DNA of 64,000 bases, from assembly GCA_034004685.1 (NCBI GenBank), contig JAVEWG010000008.1, positions 28,491-92,490 of the forward strand. The letters run 5' to 3'. The notes under the pieces were generated by a model that made no database searches, had not been told where the DNA came from, and was given only the letters and a program-made list of their open reading frames with translations. This DNA is from JAEUNX01 sp034004685. GTDB taxonomy: Bacteria; Pseudomonadota; Gammaproteobacteria; Burkholderiales; Rhodocyclaceae. Positions 26,648 through 35,672 of this stretch are shown here, one piece after another. Both the position numbers and the translations under genes were made by a program. The number at the start of each line of letters is the position of its first letter. Position 1 is the first letter of the stretch.

Positions 26648-29059
26648 CTACTTCAGGGATTGCGGCGGACGGCCGTCGAGGCAGTAGTTGATGCCGAAGT
26701 CCATCGTCTGCCGGCGTGGGGTCGTGGCGCCGGCCGACAGGGCCTGGAGGGCGTTGGTGGCAGAGAATTCCGTGAGGTCCATCGCCGCGAAATCGAGGCG
26801 CTGGAGCTGGGCGATGGTGAAGCCCGAGCAGTCGGGGTTCTTGCCGGAGCCCCAGCCTTTGCCGACCTGGACGCGGCCCTGCTCGTTGACGATGCGCGCG
26901 AGCTTGCTGTTGAAGCAGCACTTGCCGGTGGTGTGCTCGATGCAGGCGACACACTTGCCAAAAATGCGGATGCACGACGAGCACCAGGTGCCGACCTTGT
27001 GGCACAGCCCGGCCCCTTCCTTCATCGCGAGCTTGCCTTCCTCCTCGTTGCAGGACGACATGGACATGACGATGTAGATGACCACGGCGATGGCGAGCGA
27101 CCACGGATCGAAGGCGATCACCAGGCTGTCGCCCGCATAAAGGACCGCCGAGCCGGCGGGCAGGGCGGCGCCATTGACGGCGACGGTGACGCCGTAGGTG
27201 GTGAAGGTGCCGCTGAAGCCGCCGCCGAGCAGCAGCGCCTGCATGCCCTGATACAGGAACTCCCGGTTGTCGGCGTTCATCAGCACGTCGTAGACGAGGC
27301 GCGAGCCGGTGCCGAACAGGCTCTGGTTGGTCATGCCGGCACCGGCCGAGTCGGAATAGCAGCAGTTCTTGAACAACCGGTCGCGGCAGCGGTTGCCCTC
27401 ACCCTTGAAGACCTGCATGTTGTCGGTGTCGAGGTACACGCCCGCTTCGCGTGCGGCCTCCATCAGCGACATCGAACGGGCGAAGTCGGCGTCGTTGGTG
27501 TAGCTGGTGTTGAAGCAGTTTCCGCCGAGGCAGAAGACGTTCGCCGGGCAGTTCGTTGCAGTGACGGTATTGCCCGGCGGCACTGGGCAGGTGTAGGTGT
27601 TCTCGGTGATCTCGCAGACGCCGGTGGCCGCGTTCATCTGCCGGCATACGGTGCCTGCTGGGGCACAACCGGCCGCAATAAGTGGTGCGCACTCGTCAGT
27701 CGCGGCGGCTTGCGCGCAGGCGAGCGTCGTCTCGTACTGCCAGCAGTCACGCGATACGGACGCGCCGTTTACCTCCTTGGCGGCCGGGCCGTCGACGCAG
27801 CGCGCGGTTCCCGCCACCGTGCAGCGGCCACCGGCGTCCAGGCCGGGGCACTGGTCGTCCCATCGATCGGTTTCGGTCACCGTTGTGTGGGGCCGTTCGT
27901 AATTCAGGACCATCTGCGGAATCGACCCATAGGCCGGATTGACCCGCCAGCCGACCACGGGACGTTGCGCGTCCTTGGTCCAGAAGTATCCGGGCACGGT
28001 GCCCGTCACGTCATAGCCGATGAGTCCGGACGCCGTCGCGGACGGCGCGTAGCAGGTGGATGCCTCGAAGGCCGAGACTGGGTCGCCGCCCCAGCCCCAA
28101 CCCCACCAGGGCAGGATGTTGTCGCCACTCTGGGTCCCGGACGGGCAGGCGCCATAAACTTCGAGGAAGGGGCGCTCCAGCACGCAGTCCCCGAAACCCG
28201 AGTCGCCACCTCCGTCGGCGCAGACACGCCGGTATTCGTGGGCGACCATGGCCGTCAGCCGACAACTGTCGCCGGCGCACTGGTTGTCGGCGACCCACAG
28301 GCCGTTCTGGCCGCTGCCCCACCACCACCATGAGCCGCTGCCGGGGAGCGTCGCGACCATGCGGGGAAAGGTCAGTGGCGTGGTCATATCGAGGTCGAAG
28401 TACGTCAGTGGCGTACCCCGGTCGGTCACCCGGAAATGCTGTTGGCTGGCAGGCCTGTCCGGTATGCACTGCACATCCAGGCCGGTGCGGCCCGATGCGG
28501 CGCGAGCGAACCAGTCGCCCGGTGTGCAATTGCTGGTGCGCGACACCGATACGCTCAAGGAGCGCGTGCAGGCGTACGGGGAGGTGCCGCTGTACTGGCG
28601 GCAGACGCGGTTTTCGGTGGTGGGCGTGGCGACGCTATCCACCTGGCAGCCGCTGTAATAGGTGGCGATGTCTTCCAGGGTTGTCGCGGGATTGGCGGCA
28701 ATGGCTCGGGCGGCGCTCACTGCCGGGTCGTAAGGCGAGATGGCCTCGCGCGGCGTGTTGGCCGACGTCATCGCCCCGCGCTGAGCCTCGCAGATGGGAT
28801 CGCCGGTCGCGGTGGCGCAGGCGGTCAGGCGGGCATTAGCCGACCCCGCCAAGCTGGGCTGGCCGTAATACGCGGTTTCCGGCGGCGTGGTGGTATAGCC
28901 CGGTACGGTGCTCGAGGCGCTCGGCGCATTGACCGTCCCCCGGATCACCGGGTTGGCCGCCTGACCGGCTGCGGTGCCTTCCTCGAACGGGCCGGCAACG
29001 GCAGCAGTCTGCGTCGTGACGAAGCAGAAGAGCGTGATCGCGATGACCCATCGACGCAT
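26648..29059 (-). CDS. traN: Mating-pair stabilisation protein TraN
   Basis: An 803-residue, very Cys-rich outer-membrane protein that stabilises donor-recipient contact. The signal peptide covers about residues 1-22. Many paired cysteines follow, including the dense block CHKVGTWCSSCIRIFGKCVA and CFNSKLARIVNEQGRVQVGKGWG near the C terminus, the region most conserved in TraN. A short hydrophobic segment lies at about 655-675. It sits between trbC and traF, each within 10 bp. Confidence 0.92.
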   Translation of the reverse strand: MRRWVIAITLFCFVTTQTAAVAGPFEEGTAAGQAANPVIRGTVNAPSASSTVPGYTTTPPETAYYGQPSLAGSANARLTACATATGDPICEAQRGAMTSANTPREAISPYDPAVSAARAIAANPATTLEDIATYYSGCQVDSVATPTTENRVCRQYSGTSPYACTRSLSVSVSRTSNCTPGDWFARAASGRTGLDVQCIPDRPASQQHFRVTDRGTPLTYFDLDMTTPLTFPRMVATLPGSGSWWWWGSGQNGLWVADNQCAGDSCRLTAMVAHEYRRVCADGGGDSGFGDCVLERPFLEVYGACPSGTQSGDNILPWWGWGWGGDPVSAFEASTCYAPSATASGLIGYDVTGTVPGYFWTKDAQRPVVGWRVNPAYGSIPQMVLNYERPHTTVTETDRWDDQCPGLDAGGRCTVAGTARCVDGPAAKEVNGASVSRDCWQYETTLACAQAAATDECAPLIAAGCAPAGTVCRQMNAATGVCEITENTYTCPVPPGNTVTATNCPANVFCLGGNCFNTSYTNDADFARSMSLMEAAREAGVYLDTDNMQVFKGEGNRCRDRLFKNCCYSDSAGAGMTNQSLFGTGSRLVYDVLMNADNREFLYQGMQALLLGGGFSGTFTTYGVTVAVNGAALPAGSAVLYAGDSLVIAFDPWSLAIAVVIYIVMSMSSCNEEEGKLAMKEGAGLCHKVGTWCSSCIRIFGKCVACIEHTTGKCCFNSKLARIVNEQGRVQVGKGWGSGKNPDCSGFTIAQLQRLDFAAMDLTEFSATNALQALSAGATTPRRQTMDFGINYCLDGRPPQSLK

Positions 29060-29068
29060 CGTGGCCTC

Positions 29069-29818
29069 CTATCCCCGAATCCGCTTCAGGAAGGTGTCGG
29101 CCGCCGGGCCGAACCCGGGTGCCGACCGCTGCATGTACTCCAACGCGTAATTCAGGCTCACGTCGCCGGAGGTCCGCAGGAAGCCTTCGGCTGACGCGCA
29201 GCTGCCGCCGGCGCAGGCGACCGGACGGGCGCCATCGCGCACCAGCACGAAGGTCGGGACCCGGGTGACGGCATAGCGGTCGAACGCCTGCGGATCGATC
29301 TGCACGGCCACTTGCCGGTCGCCGATGAGGCGCTGCACCTGGGCGATGGTGGTGCGCAGCGACCCGTCGGCGAAGCCCCGGAGGACGATCGAAGCCTGGG
29401 CGCGTGCGGCCTGGTCGATGAGGCGCTGCAGCGTGGGCTGCGGCATGGAGAGGCTGACGAACACCAGGAGTCCCGGCCCGGACGCCAGTCCCTCTGCTCG
29501 GCTCATCTCCTGCGCTTGCGATGCATAGCCCCGCGCGAGCGCTTCGAGATCGATCGGGGCACGGGCCGCCGGCGTCGGCAGTGCGTCGATGTGGGGTGGG
29601 GCCGGCACCGGCGCGGCTTGCAGTTCGGCGTTGCTCGGCATGCGATGTCGCTGCCGCACCTGCTCGATATCCTGATCGGAGATCGTCGGCTGTTCGCGAC
29701 GGACCCGTTCGATGTCCGCGTCGGTGACGAGCGGCGGGTTCTGGGCCAGGGTCTGGGCGCTCGCCGCCAGCACAACAGCGAAGGCGAGGGCGGGAAGGAC
29801 GGGATTAGAAGCCGACAC
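29069..29818 (-). CDS. trbC: Type-F conjugative pilin assembly protein TrbC
   Basis: A 249-residue periplasmic protein with a signal peptide (about 1-25) and the TrbC_Ftype domain in the C-terminal half: LLVFVSLSMPQPTLQRLIDQ, VLRGFADGSLRTTIAQVQRL and VTRVPTFVLVRDG, a thioredoxin-like fold. It overlaps the end of traU by 14 bp and precedes traN by 9 bp, as in F-like operons. Confidence 0.9.
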   Translation of the reverse strand: MSASNPVLPALAFAVVLAASAQTLAQNPPLVTDADIERVRREQPTISDQDIEQVRQRHRMPSNAELQAAPVPAPPHIDALPTPAARAPIDLEALARGYASQAQEMSRAEGLASGPGLLVFVSLSMPQPTLQRLIDQAARAQASIVLRGFADGSLRTTIAQVQRLIGDRQVAVQIDPQAFDRYAVTRVPTFVLVRDGARPVACAGGSCASAEGFLRTSGDVSLNYALEYMQRSAPGFGPAADTFLKRIRG

Positions 29819-30746
29819 AGCAGTTCCTTTTGCGAAACAACATGAAGGCGAAGTCCTCGCCGCGCACGGGGTATTCCTTGCCGGCGCCCCAGAGCACGGT
29901 GGTGCGGCCGAAGGGCTGGCAGCAGCGGCCGGCCTCCTTCGCGGTGTTGGGGATCGGGTAGGTGAGCTGGGTCTTGTAGGCGGTCTTGTCCATGACCGGC
30001 TCGAAGTACGGTCCGCACAGGCCGGGCGTCCCGTGCCAGCCCCAGGCGATCAGTTCGCGGTGCATCTTCGCGGTCAGGCGCTGGGCCATCAGGGCGGCGG
30101 TGCGCGCGCCGCCCAAGTGGTAGGGCACGTGGCCGTCCAGCGGGTAGATGCCGCCCTGGCAGCCGGCGCACCAGAAGAGCTCCCTGAGGCCGAAGCCCAC
30201 CGAGGCGGCGACGCAGTCGGCGGCGCAAGCGGCGATGGCGACCGGATTGGCGAAGAGCACGGCGTCCGGGTTGAGGATCAGGGTGAGCTCGTCGTCGTTC
30301 CACAGCGGGTCGACCTCAGTGAGGAAGGCGAGGTCGAAAGAGCCCTTCTCCAGGCAGGGGAAGTCCGTGACCACCTCCAGCCAGTACATCACCGGGTTCA
30401 CGTAGAAGTGCGCTTGGTAGAAGCTGCCGCCGTCGCCATCGCCTTCCGGGCGGGTGAAGCGCGCGGCCTCCGGCGCCGGGATGCCCGGGTCGAGATCGAC
30501 GCCGCCCAAGGAAACGAGGCAGAAGGGCTTCCGCACCGCTTCCACGTGCCGGGCGGGCTCCCAGAAGCCGATGGAGAGCCCGATGGCCGGATTGACGCCG
30601 CAACTGCAGACCGGGTTGGACGGGTTGTCGGTGTCTTCCTGGTCGCCGAAGTTGGCGACGCGTGCGGCACCGATGCTGATGGGCAGAATGCAGGACCAGC
30701 AGATGTCGGTGATGGGATTGGGGAACTTGCCGACGCAGGTGGCGTC
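29805..30746 (-). pseudogene. traU: TraU lacking its start and signal peptide
   Basis: Similarity to TraU, a Cys-rich periplasmic protein needed for DNA transfer, runs for about 314 codons from ATCVGKFPNPITDICWSC to the end RKRNCCVGF. Conserved blocks include CSCGVNPAIGLSIGFWEP, VTDFPCLEKGSFDLAFLTEV and HGTPGLCGPYFEPVMDKT. Normally a signal peptide precedes DATCVGKFPNP. Here the frame continues instead into the antisense strand of a DUF1845 gene and has no signal peptide, so the product would probably not reach the periplasm. The break at about 30746 marks a rearrangement. Confidence 0.8.
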
Positions 30747-31472
30747 AATGCCCGCATCCTCGCGAAAGAGGCCAAGGCCGACTTCCGGCGCGTCGAGGCG
30801 GCCAGCCTGAAGATCCCGACCCGCTTCACCAGTGCCGAGGGCAAGCGCTTCTTCGCGCGGCTCTTCAACACGCTGCAGCTCAACACCCACTTCATCTCGG
30901 TGATTGCCCGCACACGCCTCGACCACGCGGACGTCGCCAAGGTCGAGGACACCATCCGCGCCCAGATGGATGCGGTGACCACGAACCTCAACCAGGCCAT
31001 CGACGGCGCCGAGGCGCTATTCAAAGCGCACGGCATCACCAGTTCCGCGACCTACGACACCGTGCCGCTGGATGTGGACGTCCATGTGCTGTCGTCGATC
31101 GGTCGACGCTTCCTGGAGGTGCTGGGCAAGCTCGACCAGCTGATGCCCTTGCTGCAAACGCTGGAGATCCACGAGGTGATCACCACCCAGGCGGTGGATA
31201 TCCAGCGCGCCAGTCTCAAGCGCCAGGTGCGCGACGTGGCCAATGGCGCGCGCAACTTCGCGATGGGGCTGCGGCGACGGATGAACGCCCTGGACGCGCG
31301 CAGCGGCGAGGGGCGTAGCGAGGGAAGCCGACCAGAAACCGTGACCGGAGACGTCGCGGATGGCACGGACGAACCGGGCGCGGAGCGCCAGGCGACGCTC
31401 GATGCGATCGATGCGAACGCCGATGCGCAGCCGGAATTCCCGGAAAGCATCTCGTCTTCGGTGGGCGACTGA
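30747..31472 (+). pseudogene. DUF1845 (AcaB-like) ICE protein, 5'-truncated
   Basis: About 242 codons match DUF1845/AcaB-type proteins of ICEs, with SLKIPTRFTSAEGKRFFARL, a helical core (DTIRAQMDAVTTNLNQAIDG) and EVITTQAVDIQRASLKRQVR. No in-frame start codon or ribosome site exists at the left end; the frame runs straight into the antisense of traU. The last 45 residues are acidic and low-complexity. The head-to-head contact with truncated traU shows both genes lost their 5' ends in one event. Confidence 0.75.
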
Positions 31473-31527
31473 GCCTAGGTTACCGCAGCCCGATCCGGGC
31501 CGATTTGTCACTTCCCACGTCGGGGAT

Positions 31528-31600
31528 CAACAAAAATGACGATAAGCAAAACCACATAAGAACCCCTGTTTCGATAGTCCAGTGACCGTCATTCTTGTTG
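31528..31600 (+). promoter_or_regulatory. Inverted repeat upstream of the XRE regulator gene
   Basis: CAACAAAAATGACG (31528-31541) and CGTCATTCTTGTTG (31587-31600) match in inverted orientation at 13 of 14 positions. They flank about 45 bp of A/T-richer sequence that should hold the promoter, and the second arm ends 14 bp before the ATG. This suggests two operator halves for autoregulation by the XRE protein, possibly through looping. Confidence 0.6.
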
Positions 31601-31614
31601 AGTGAAAGGACAAC

Positions 31615-31977
31615 ATGATGGCGGTGAAGAAGAAGGAGTCCGCCCGTCTGGCGAAGCGACTTGGGGGCAACCTCTCCGAGCGGCGCAAACAGCTGGGATG
31701 GACACAGGAGATGGTTGCGGAGCGGGTCGGCGTCGACGCCGAAACCATCTCGCGCATCGAGCGCGGCGCCCATCTGCCGTCCCTGCCGACGCTGGACCGG
31801 CTTGCGGGGGCGCTCCAATGTTCGGCTGGCGACCTGTTATCGACGGAAGTGCCCGAAGAGGTCAGCGAAGCGGCGACCTTTGGCGCATGGATTTCCGAAC
31901 TCGGGGCTGACGACCGGGCATTCGTCATGTCGGTCGTGCGGAACTGCTGTGAATACCTGGGCAGCCGCTCGAAATAG
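31615..31977 (+). CDS. XRE family transcriptional regulator
   Basis: A 120-residue regulator. Residues 18-72 form a Cro/C1-type helix-turn-helix (LSERRKQLGWTQEMVAERVG followed by AETISRIERGAHLPSLPTLD). The C-terminal 45 residues form a short helical domain (ELGADDRAFVMSVVRNCCEYL) seen in ICE-borne XRE regulators. AAAGGA precedes the ATG. It lies between the DUF1845 remnant and alpA, a position typical of an ICE master or immunity-type regulator. Confidence 0.88.
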   Translation: MMAVKKKESARLAKRLGGNLSERRKQLGWTQEMVAERVGVDAETISRIERGAHLPSLPTLDRLAGALQCSAGDLLSTEVPEEVSEAATFGAWISELGADDRAFVMSVVRNCCEYLGSRSK

Positions 31978-32641
31978 GAAATTATCCCTCCCGCGGAGGG
32001 GGAAACGGGCCGCCAGGCCAAGTTTCGCGCGCGAAGCCATCCCGGCGCTCTTCCTGCGGTGCGACTTCCAGTCGGACTTCAGAACGCCCGACGAGAGCAG
32101 GAGGGAATCATGGCCCTATCCGCCACGGCGGACTTGAGTCGGATCGGCTTCATCCGCGATCCGATGTTTGGGCCGCAGCCTTGACTCCGGCGTGCCGGTA
32201 TGGCTTTGGCATCGGTGCCAGCTCCAATCCCCGGCGTGTCCGGTCCCTTTCGGCTGGCGCATCCCGGCAAGTCTTGTGTCGGCCCATGGCCCCCAATATC
32301 GTACCAACAGGCTCCACCCCGGGCTGACCCGACGCACTGGGAGCTCGCACCGCTCTCGTGGCGGCGTCGCAGTCGTTACCTGCCTGTTGCCCGTCGATCC
32401 GCTGTCGCGCGTGCTGAGCGGCACAAATGCGGTTCGCCTGATCTTTCCCGACCCGAACGCACTTGGCCGTCCGGCGGCGGGATTCCCCTTCTGGCTCATT
32501 CTTCCATGCCGCGCGACCGGGGCGCCCGTGGCATGCCGTCGAGTTCTGCGTTCCCTATCGGCCCGCGCCATTCTGACCTAGCGGGGCCGCAACCGAGCAG
32601 GTCATACCCCTTACCGGCACCCGCCGTGACGAGGTCCGATC
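31978..32641. other. Non-coding stretch between XRE and AlpA genes
   Basis: About 660 bp with no recognisable gene. Open frames exist on both strands, but their translations are rich in P, R, S and G and match nothing known to me. The space may hold an origin-type or regulatory sequence of the element; no clear tandem repeat or palindrome was seen. Confidence 0.4.
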
Positions 32642-32917
32642 ATGCCCTCCATCCGTTCCCGCATCGCCGCGATGGCTGCGACTCCCATTGCTCCTCCGGC
32701 CACGCCCGCCGCTCCGGTTCCGACCCTGGCGCTGCCCGAGACCGGCTTCCTGCGGCAGCCGCAGGTGCTGGCCTTCGTGCCCATCTCCAAATCGACCCTC
32801 TGGCGGCGCATCCAGGCGCGCACCTTCCCCGCGCCGGTCAAGCTCTCGGAGCGGGTGACCGTCTGGCGCGCCGAAGACATCCGCCGCTGGATCGCGCAAC
32901 AAGGCCAGCCCGGCTGA
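32642..32917 (+). CDS. AlpA family DNA-binding regulator
   Basis: A 91-residue protein whose C-terminal 60 residues are an AlpA/excisionase-like winged helix: GFLRQPQVLAFVPISKSTLW, then FPAPVKLSERVTVWRAEDIR and WIAQQG. The N-terminal 28 residues are Ala/Pro-rich. AlpA-type proteins control integrase or excision genes of phages and ICEs. No partner is immediately adjacent; the recombinase-like gene begins 258 bp downstream. Confidence 0.88.
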   Translation: MPSIRSRIAAMAATPIAPPATPAAPVPTLALPETGFLRQPQVLAFVPISKSTLWRRIQARTFPAPVKLSERVTVWRAEDIRRWIAQQGQPG

Positions 32918-33175
32918 CGGGCAAGGTCCGCTGCGGGGATCCGTCCGGTGTGGACTGGCGGCACTGCTTGCGGATCGATCAGGCCGGCACCGGCCCGCCG
33001 CACGCATGGCGCGTGCTTTTTCCAGGTCCGGCCGGCTCGTGCTTCAGCGAAGGTGCAGCAGTTGGCCTGATGACGAAATCCCGCGTCCTTCCCGGCGATT
33101 TCGCCTGGCGAAAGGCGGTGTCGGCGCCCGAACATTCGGGCTATGACGGTCGAGCAATGATGGGAGAGGCAAGTC

Positions 33176-34120
33176 ATGCAAGACAATCAGGAGGTCAGCA
33201 AGCACTACGAGAACGCGCTGCAATCGGCCGAGATGCTCCGTGCCGTCGTCGGCGGTGAAACCTACGAGGCGGTGGCCGCGCGCTTCGGTGTCTCACGCAC
33301 GGCGGTCGAGCGACGCATCAAGTCTGTCGCGGTCCAACTCACCCAGGTCGTGGGCGTCGACGGCCTCAAGGAAGAGGGCGCCGCTTTCGTGCGGCGACTG
33401 CGCTTGCATCGGGGGGCCATCCTGGTCGCGCTGGAAGGGTTCGAGCCCCAGCCACCGGTCGGCGCCCGTCCGGCACGGGTACTGTCGGCGGCGGAAGTGG
33501 CCCAGGGGGCGGTGCGCATCAAGGGCCGAACCAACCGTACCTGGCACGACCTGGCCCTGTACTACATGCTGTTCGCTACCGGCTTGCGCCCCCTCGAGAT
33601 CGCCCGGCTCGAAGTACGGGACTATCTGCTCGTCGACGGCAGTGTGTGCTGGGAATCCGAGTTGCGCGCGGAAGTCGCCATCAACGGCAAACCGAGGCCG
33701 CTTTACTTCGGCAGCACTCGACTCGACGACGCGCTGGCCGCTTACTTCCGCGAACGGCTCCACAGCGGCCATGGGCTGGGCGAGCCCGACTGCTACCGCG
33801 GCCTCGATCCCGAAAGCCGGCTGTTCCTTTCCCCGGGCGGCGAGCCCTACAGGATCGCGCCCAACAATGGCGCACCGGGGCAGAACCGCTATGTCTGCCG
33901 GGCACTGCTCGAGATCTACCGCAAGTTGTTCCGCTACGCCGAGCTCAAGGGTCTGAGCGCCCAGTCGGCGCGTCTCACCGTGATTTCCCGGATGTATGAG
34001 CGCGGGGCCGACGAGGATCAGGTGGGCACGATCCTGGGGATCGGCGAGCGCAGTGCAGTGCGGGAGCTGCTGCCGCGGCCCAAGGCGACGCTGGCGGAAC
34101 TGCTCGACGAACTGGTTTGA
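33176..34120 (+). CDS. Tyrosine-recombinase-fold protein with N-terminal helix-turn-helix
   Basis: A 314-residue protein. The N-terminal part contains a helix-turn-helix (ETYEAVAARFGVSRTAVERR, about 29-48). The C-terminal part has the recombinase fold with the first Arg in ATGLRPLEIARLE, and SARLTVISRMYERGADEDQVG in the position of the HxxR box. I see no clear HxxR histidine or Tyr nucleophile (the end reads GERSAVRELLPRPK), so it may be a DNA-binding rather than a cutting member. It is followed after 7 bp by the DUF1173 gene, its usual partner in ICEs. Confidence 0.75.
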   Translation: MQDNQEVSKHYENALQSAEMLRAVVGGETYEAVAARFGVSRTAVERRIKSVAVQLTQVVGVDGLKEEGAAFVRRLRLHRGAILVALEGFEPQPPVGARPARVLSAAEVAQGAVRIKGRTNRTWHDLALYYMLFATGLRPLEIARLEVRDYLLVDGSVCWESELRAEVAINGKPRPLYFGSTRLDDALAAYFRERLHSGHGLGEPDCYRGLDPESRLFLSPGGEPYRIAPNNGAPGQNRYVCRALLEIYRKLFRYAELKGLSAQSARLTVISRMYERGADEDQVGTILGIGERSAVRELLPRPKATLAELLDELV

Positions 34121-34127
34121 ACCGGCG

Positions 34128-35339
34128 ATGGAAATCCAGCGCTTTACCATCAAGGGACGGGTCATCGCCGCCGACGACTCGCAACTGCAGGACGCGCTCG
34201 CCCAAGTCTACGACACGCCCGAGCGGCCGCGCTGCCTGTGCGTGCCCGGTGGCGTGGAGATGTACGTGGCATTGCACCGCCAGTTCGTGGTCAAGCGCAT
34301 GCCGGAGAGCGGCAGTACCCACCATCCGGAATGTCCCTCCTACGAGCCTGAACTCCAGCAATCGGGGCTCGGCGAACTGGTCGGGGAGGCTGTGCTGGAA
34401 TCGGAACCAGGCCGCGTCGAGCTGCGCGTGGATTTCCCCTGGACGCGGGTGACCGGGCGCGGAGTGCCGCGCGGCGAACCGCAAGACGTGTCGGAGGTCG
34501 GCGTGCCCGGGCGGCGCATGACGCTGCGGGCGCTGATGCACTTCCTTTTCGAGCGCGCCGGCTTTAACCGATGGAGCCCGGCGATGGCGGGCAAACGCAA
34601 CCAGGGCGTGCTGCGCAAGTACCTGCTGGAGGCGGCCGAGGACATCATGGTCAAGGGCGTGCCGCTGGCCGAACGCCTGTACTTGCCCGAACCATTCAAC
34701 GAGAGCGCCAAGGCCGAGGCCGCCCAGCGCCGACGCGAGAAGCTGGCCGTGCTGCGTCCCAAGGATGGGCAAACGCCCCTGGCCATCGTGATCGGCGAGT
34801 TCAAGGCGAGCGAGGCGACGAGCCAGGGGCGCCGGGTCTGGATCCGACACATGCCGGATGCGCCGCTGCTGATCGCCGGCAAGAGCTGGGAGCGCATCGA
34901 GCGGGTCTTCGCTCCGCTGTTCGAGGCTCAAGATGCGGACACCGACCGCCCGGTCCGCCTTGTCCTGGCGGCACTCATCCGCGCCCGCCGCGAATACACC
35001 TATGAGATAGACGCGGCGAGCCTGATGCTGGCGAGCGAGCACTGGATTCCGATCGAGGGCGTGCATGAATTGCCGCTGATCGATGCCCTGGTGGCCCAGC
35101 AACGCCGCTTCGTCAAACCACTGCGCTACGACGCTCGGAGCGGGGCAGCCTTTCCGAATGCGTTGCTGCTGGATACCGGGCCGGCACCGATGCCGTTGCA
35201 CGTGGTAAGCGCTTTTATGGACCCCAAGGAGCGGGCTGCCAAGGAGAAGGCTATCGCCTCGGGGAAACTGGATGCCTGGATATGGTGGACAGATCAGCCG
35301 ATGCCTGCTTTCCCTGCGGGGAATCGGAGCGCCAACTAA
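34128..35339 (+). CDS. DUF1173 family ICE protein
   Basis: A 403-residue protein resembling DUF1173, common in large proteobacterial ICEs and of unknown function. The N-terminal part includes RCLCVPGGVEMYVAL and a likely metal-binding set (Cys and His in CLCVPGG and STHHPECPSYEP). The middle has RALMHFLFERAGFNRWSPAM. The C-terminal half is mixed alpha/beta with IVIGEFKASEAT. It begins 7 bp after the recombinase-fold gene and marks the end of the left ICE backbone; cargo starts beyond it. Confidence 0.8.
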   Translation: MEIQRFTIKGRVIAADDSQLQDALAQVYDTPERPRCLCVPGGVEMYVALHRQFVVKRMPESGSTHHPECPSYEPELQQSGLGELVGEAVLESEPGRVELRVDFPWTRVTGRGVPRGEPQDVSEVGVPGRRMTLRALMHFLFERAGFNRWSPAMAGKRNQGVLRKYLLEAAEDIMVKGVPLAERLYLPEPFNESAKAEAAQRRREKLAVLRPKDGQTPLAIVIGEFKASEATSQGRRVWIRHMPDAPLLIAGKSWERIERVFAPLFEAQDADTDRPVRLVLAALIRARREYTYEIDAASLMLASEHWIPIEGVHELPLIDALVAQQRRFVKPLRYDARSGAAFPNALLLDTGPAPMPLHVVSAFMDPKERAAKEKAIASGKLDAWIWWTDQPMPAFPAGNRSAN

Positions 35340-35672
35340 CGGGGTATCGCCCAGTTGCTGATGCCGGCAGCTCATGACCATCCGTGCCAAATCGACGTGA
35401 TTAGCGAATACGATCCGCCGCGATCAGTCAGTCCGACGCCGTGACAGATGAGTGGCAGTGCCGACCGAGTCGTGCCGGTCGACGCTTTCGAAACGGTCGT
35501 TCGCCCCGGCGACCGATGCCGCGGAGACCGCCTTTCGTCGCGCCAAGGCGATGTGGGCGCCTGTACGGCGGGTTTGAGGTCGAACCGGTCAGTGACCGGA
35601 GGAGAGTGTCGGTCGGCCCTCGGCCAGGAGCGGCCCTTGGGAGTACTGTCCGAAAGCGGCCATTGAAGACGC
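35340..35672. other. Junction region between ICE backbone and cargo
   Basis: Some 330 bp without a supported gene. Short open frames have atypical composition and no similarity I can name. This is where the cargo segment joins the element; I saw no inverted repeats or target duplication at the join. Confidence 0.35.

Noticed and set aside
25931..28333. 800-codon plus-strand frame opposite traF/traN
   Set aside because: Antisense shadow spanning two real genes, with no recognisable domain.
29712..30743. Upstream extension of the DUF1845 frame
   Set aside because: It is antisense to traU and lacks similarity; the frame is continuous only by chance in GC-rich DNA.
30747..30926. N-terminal extension of the traU frame
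   Set aside because: This part is antisense to the DUF1845 remnant and has no signal peptide, so it is not genuine TraU sequence.
32168..32581. Open frame between the XRE and AlpA genes
   Set aside because: Pro/Arg/Ser-rich translation, no ribosome site and no family; treated as non-coding.
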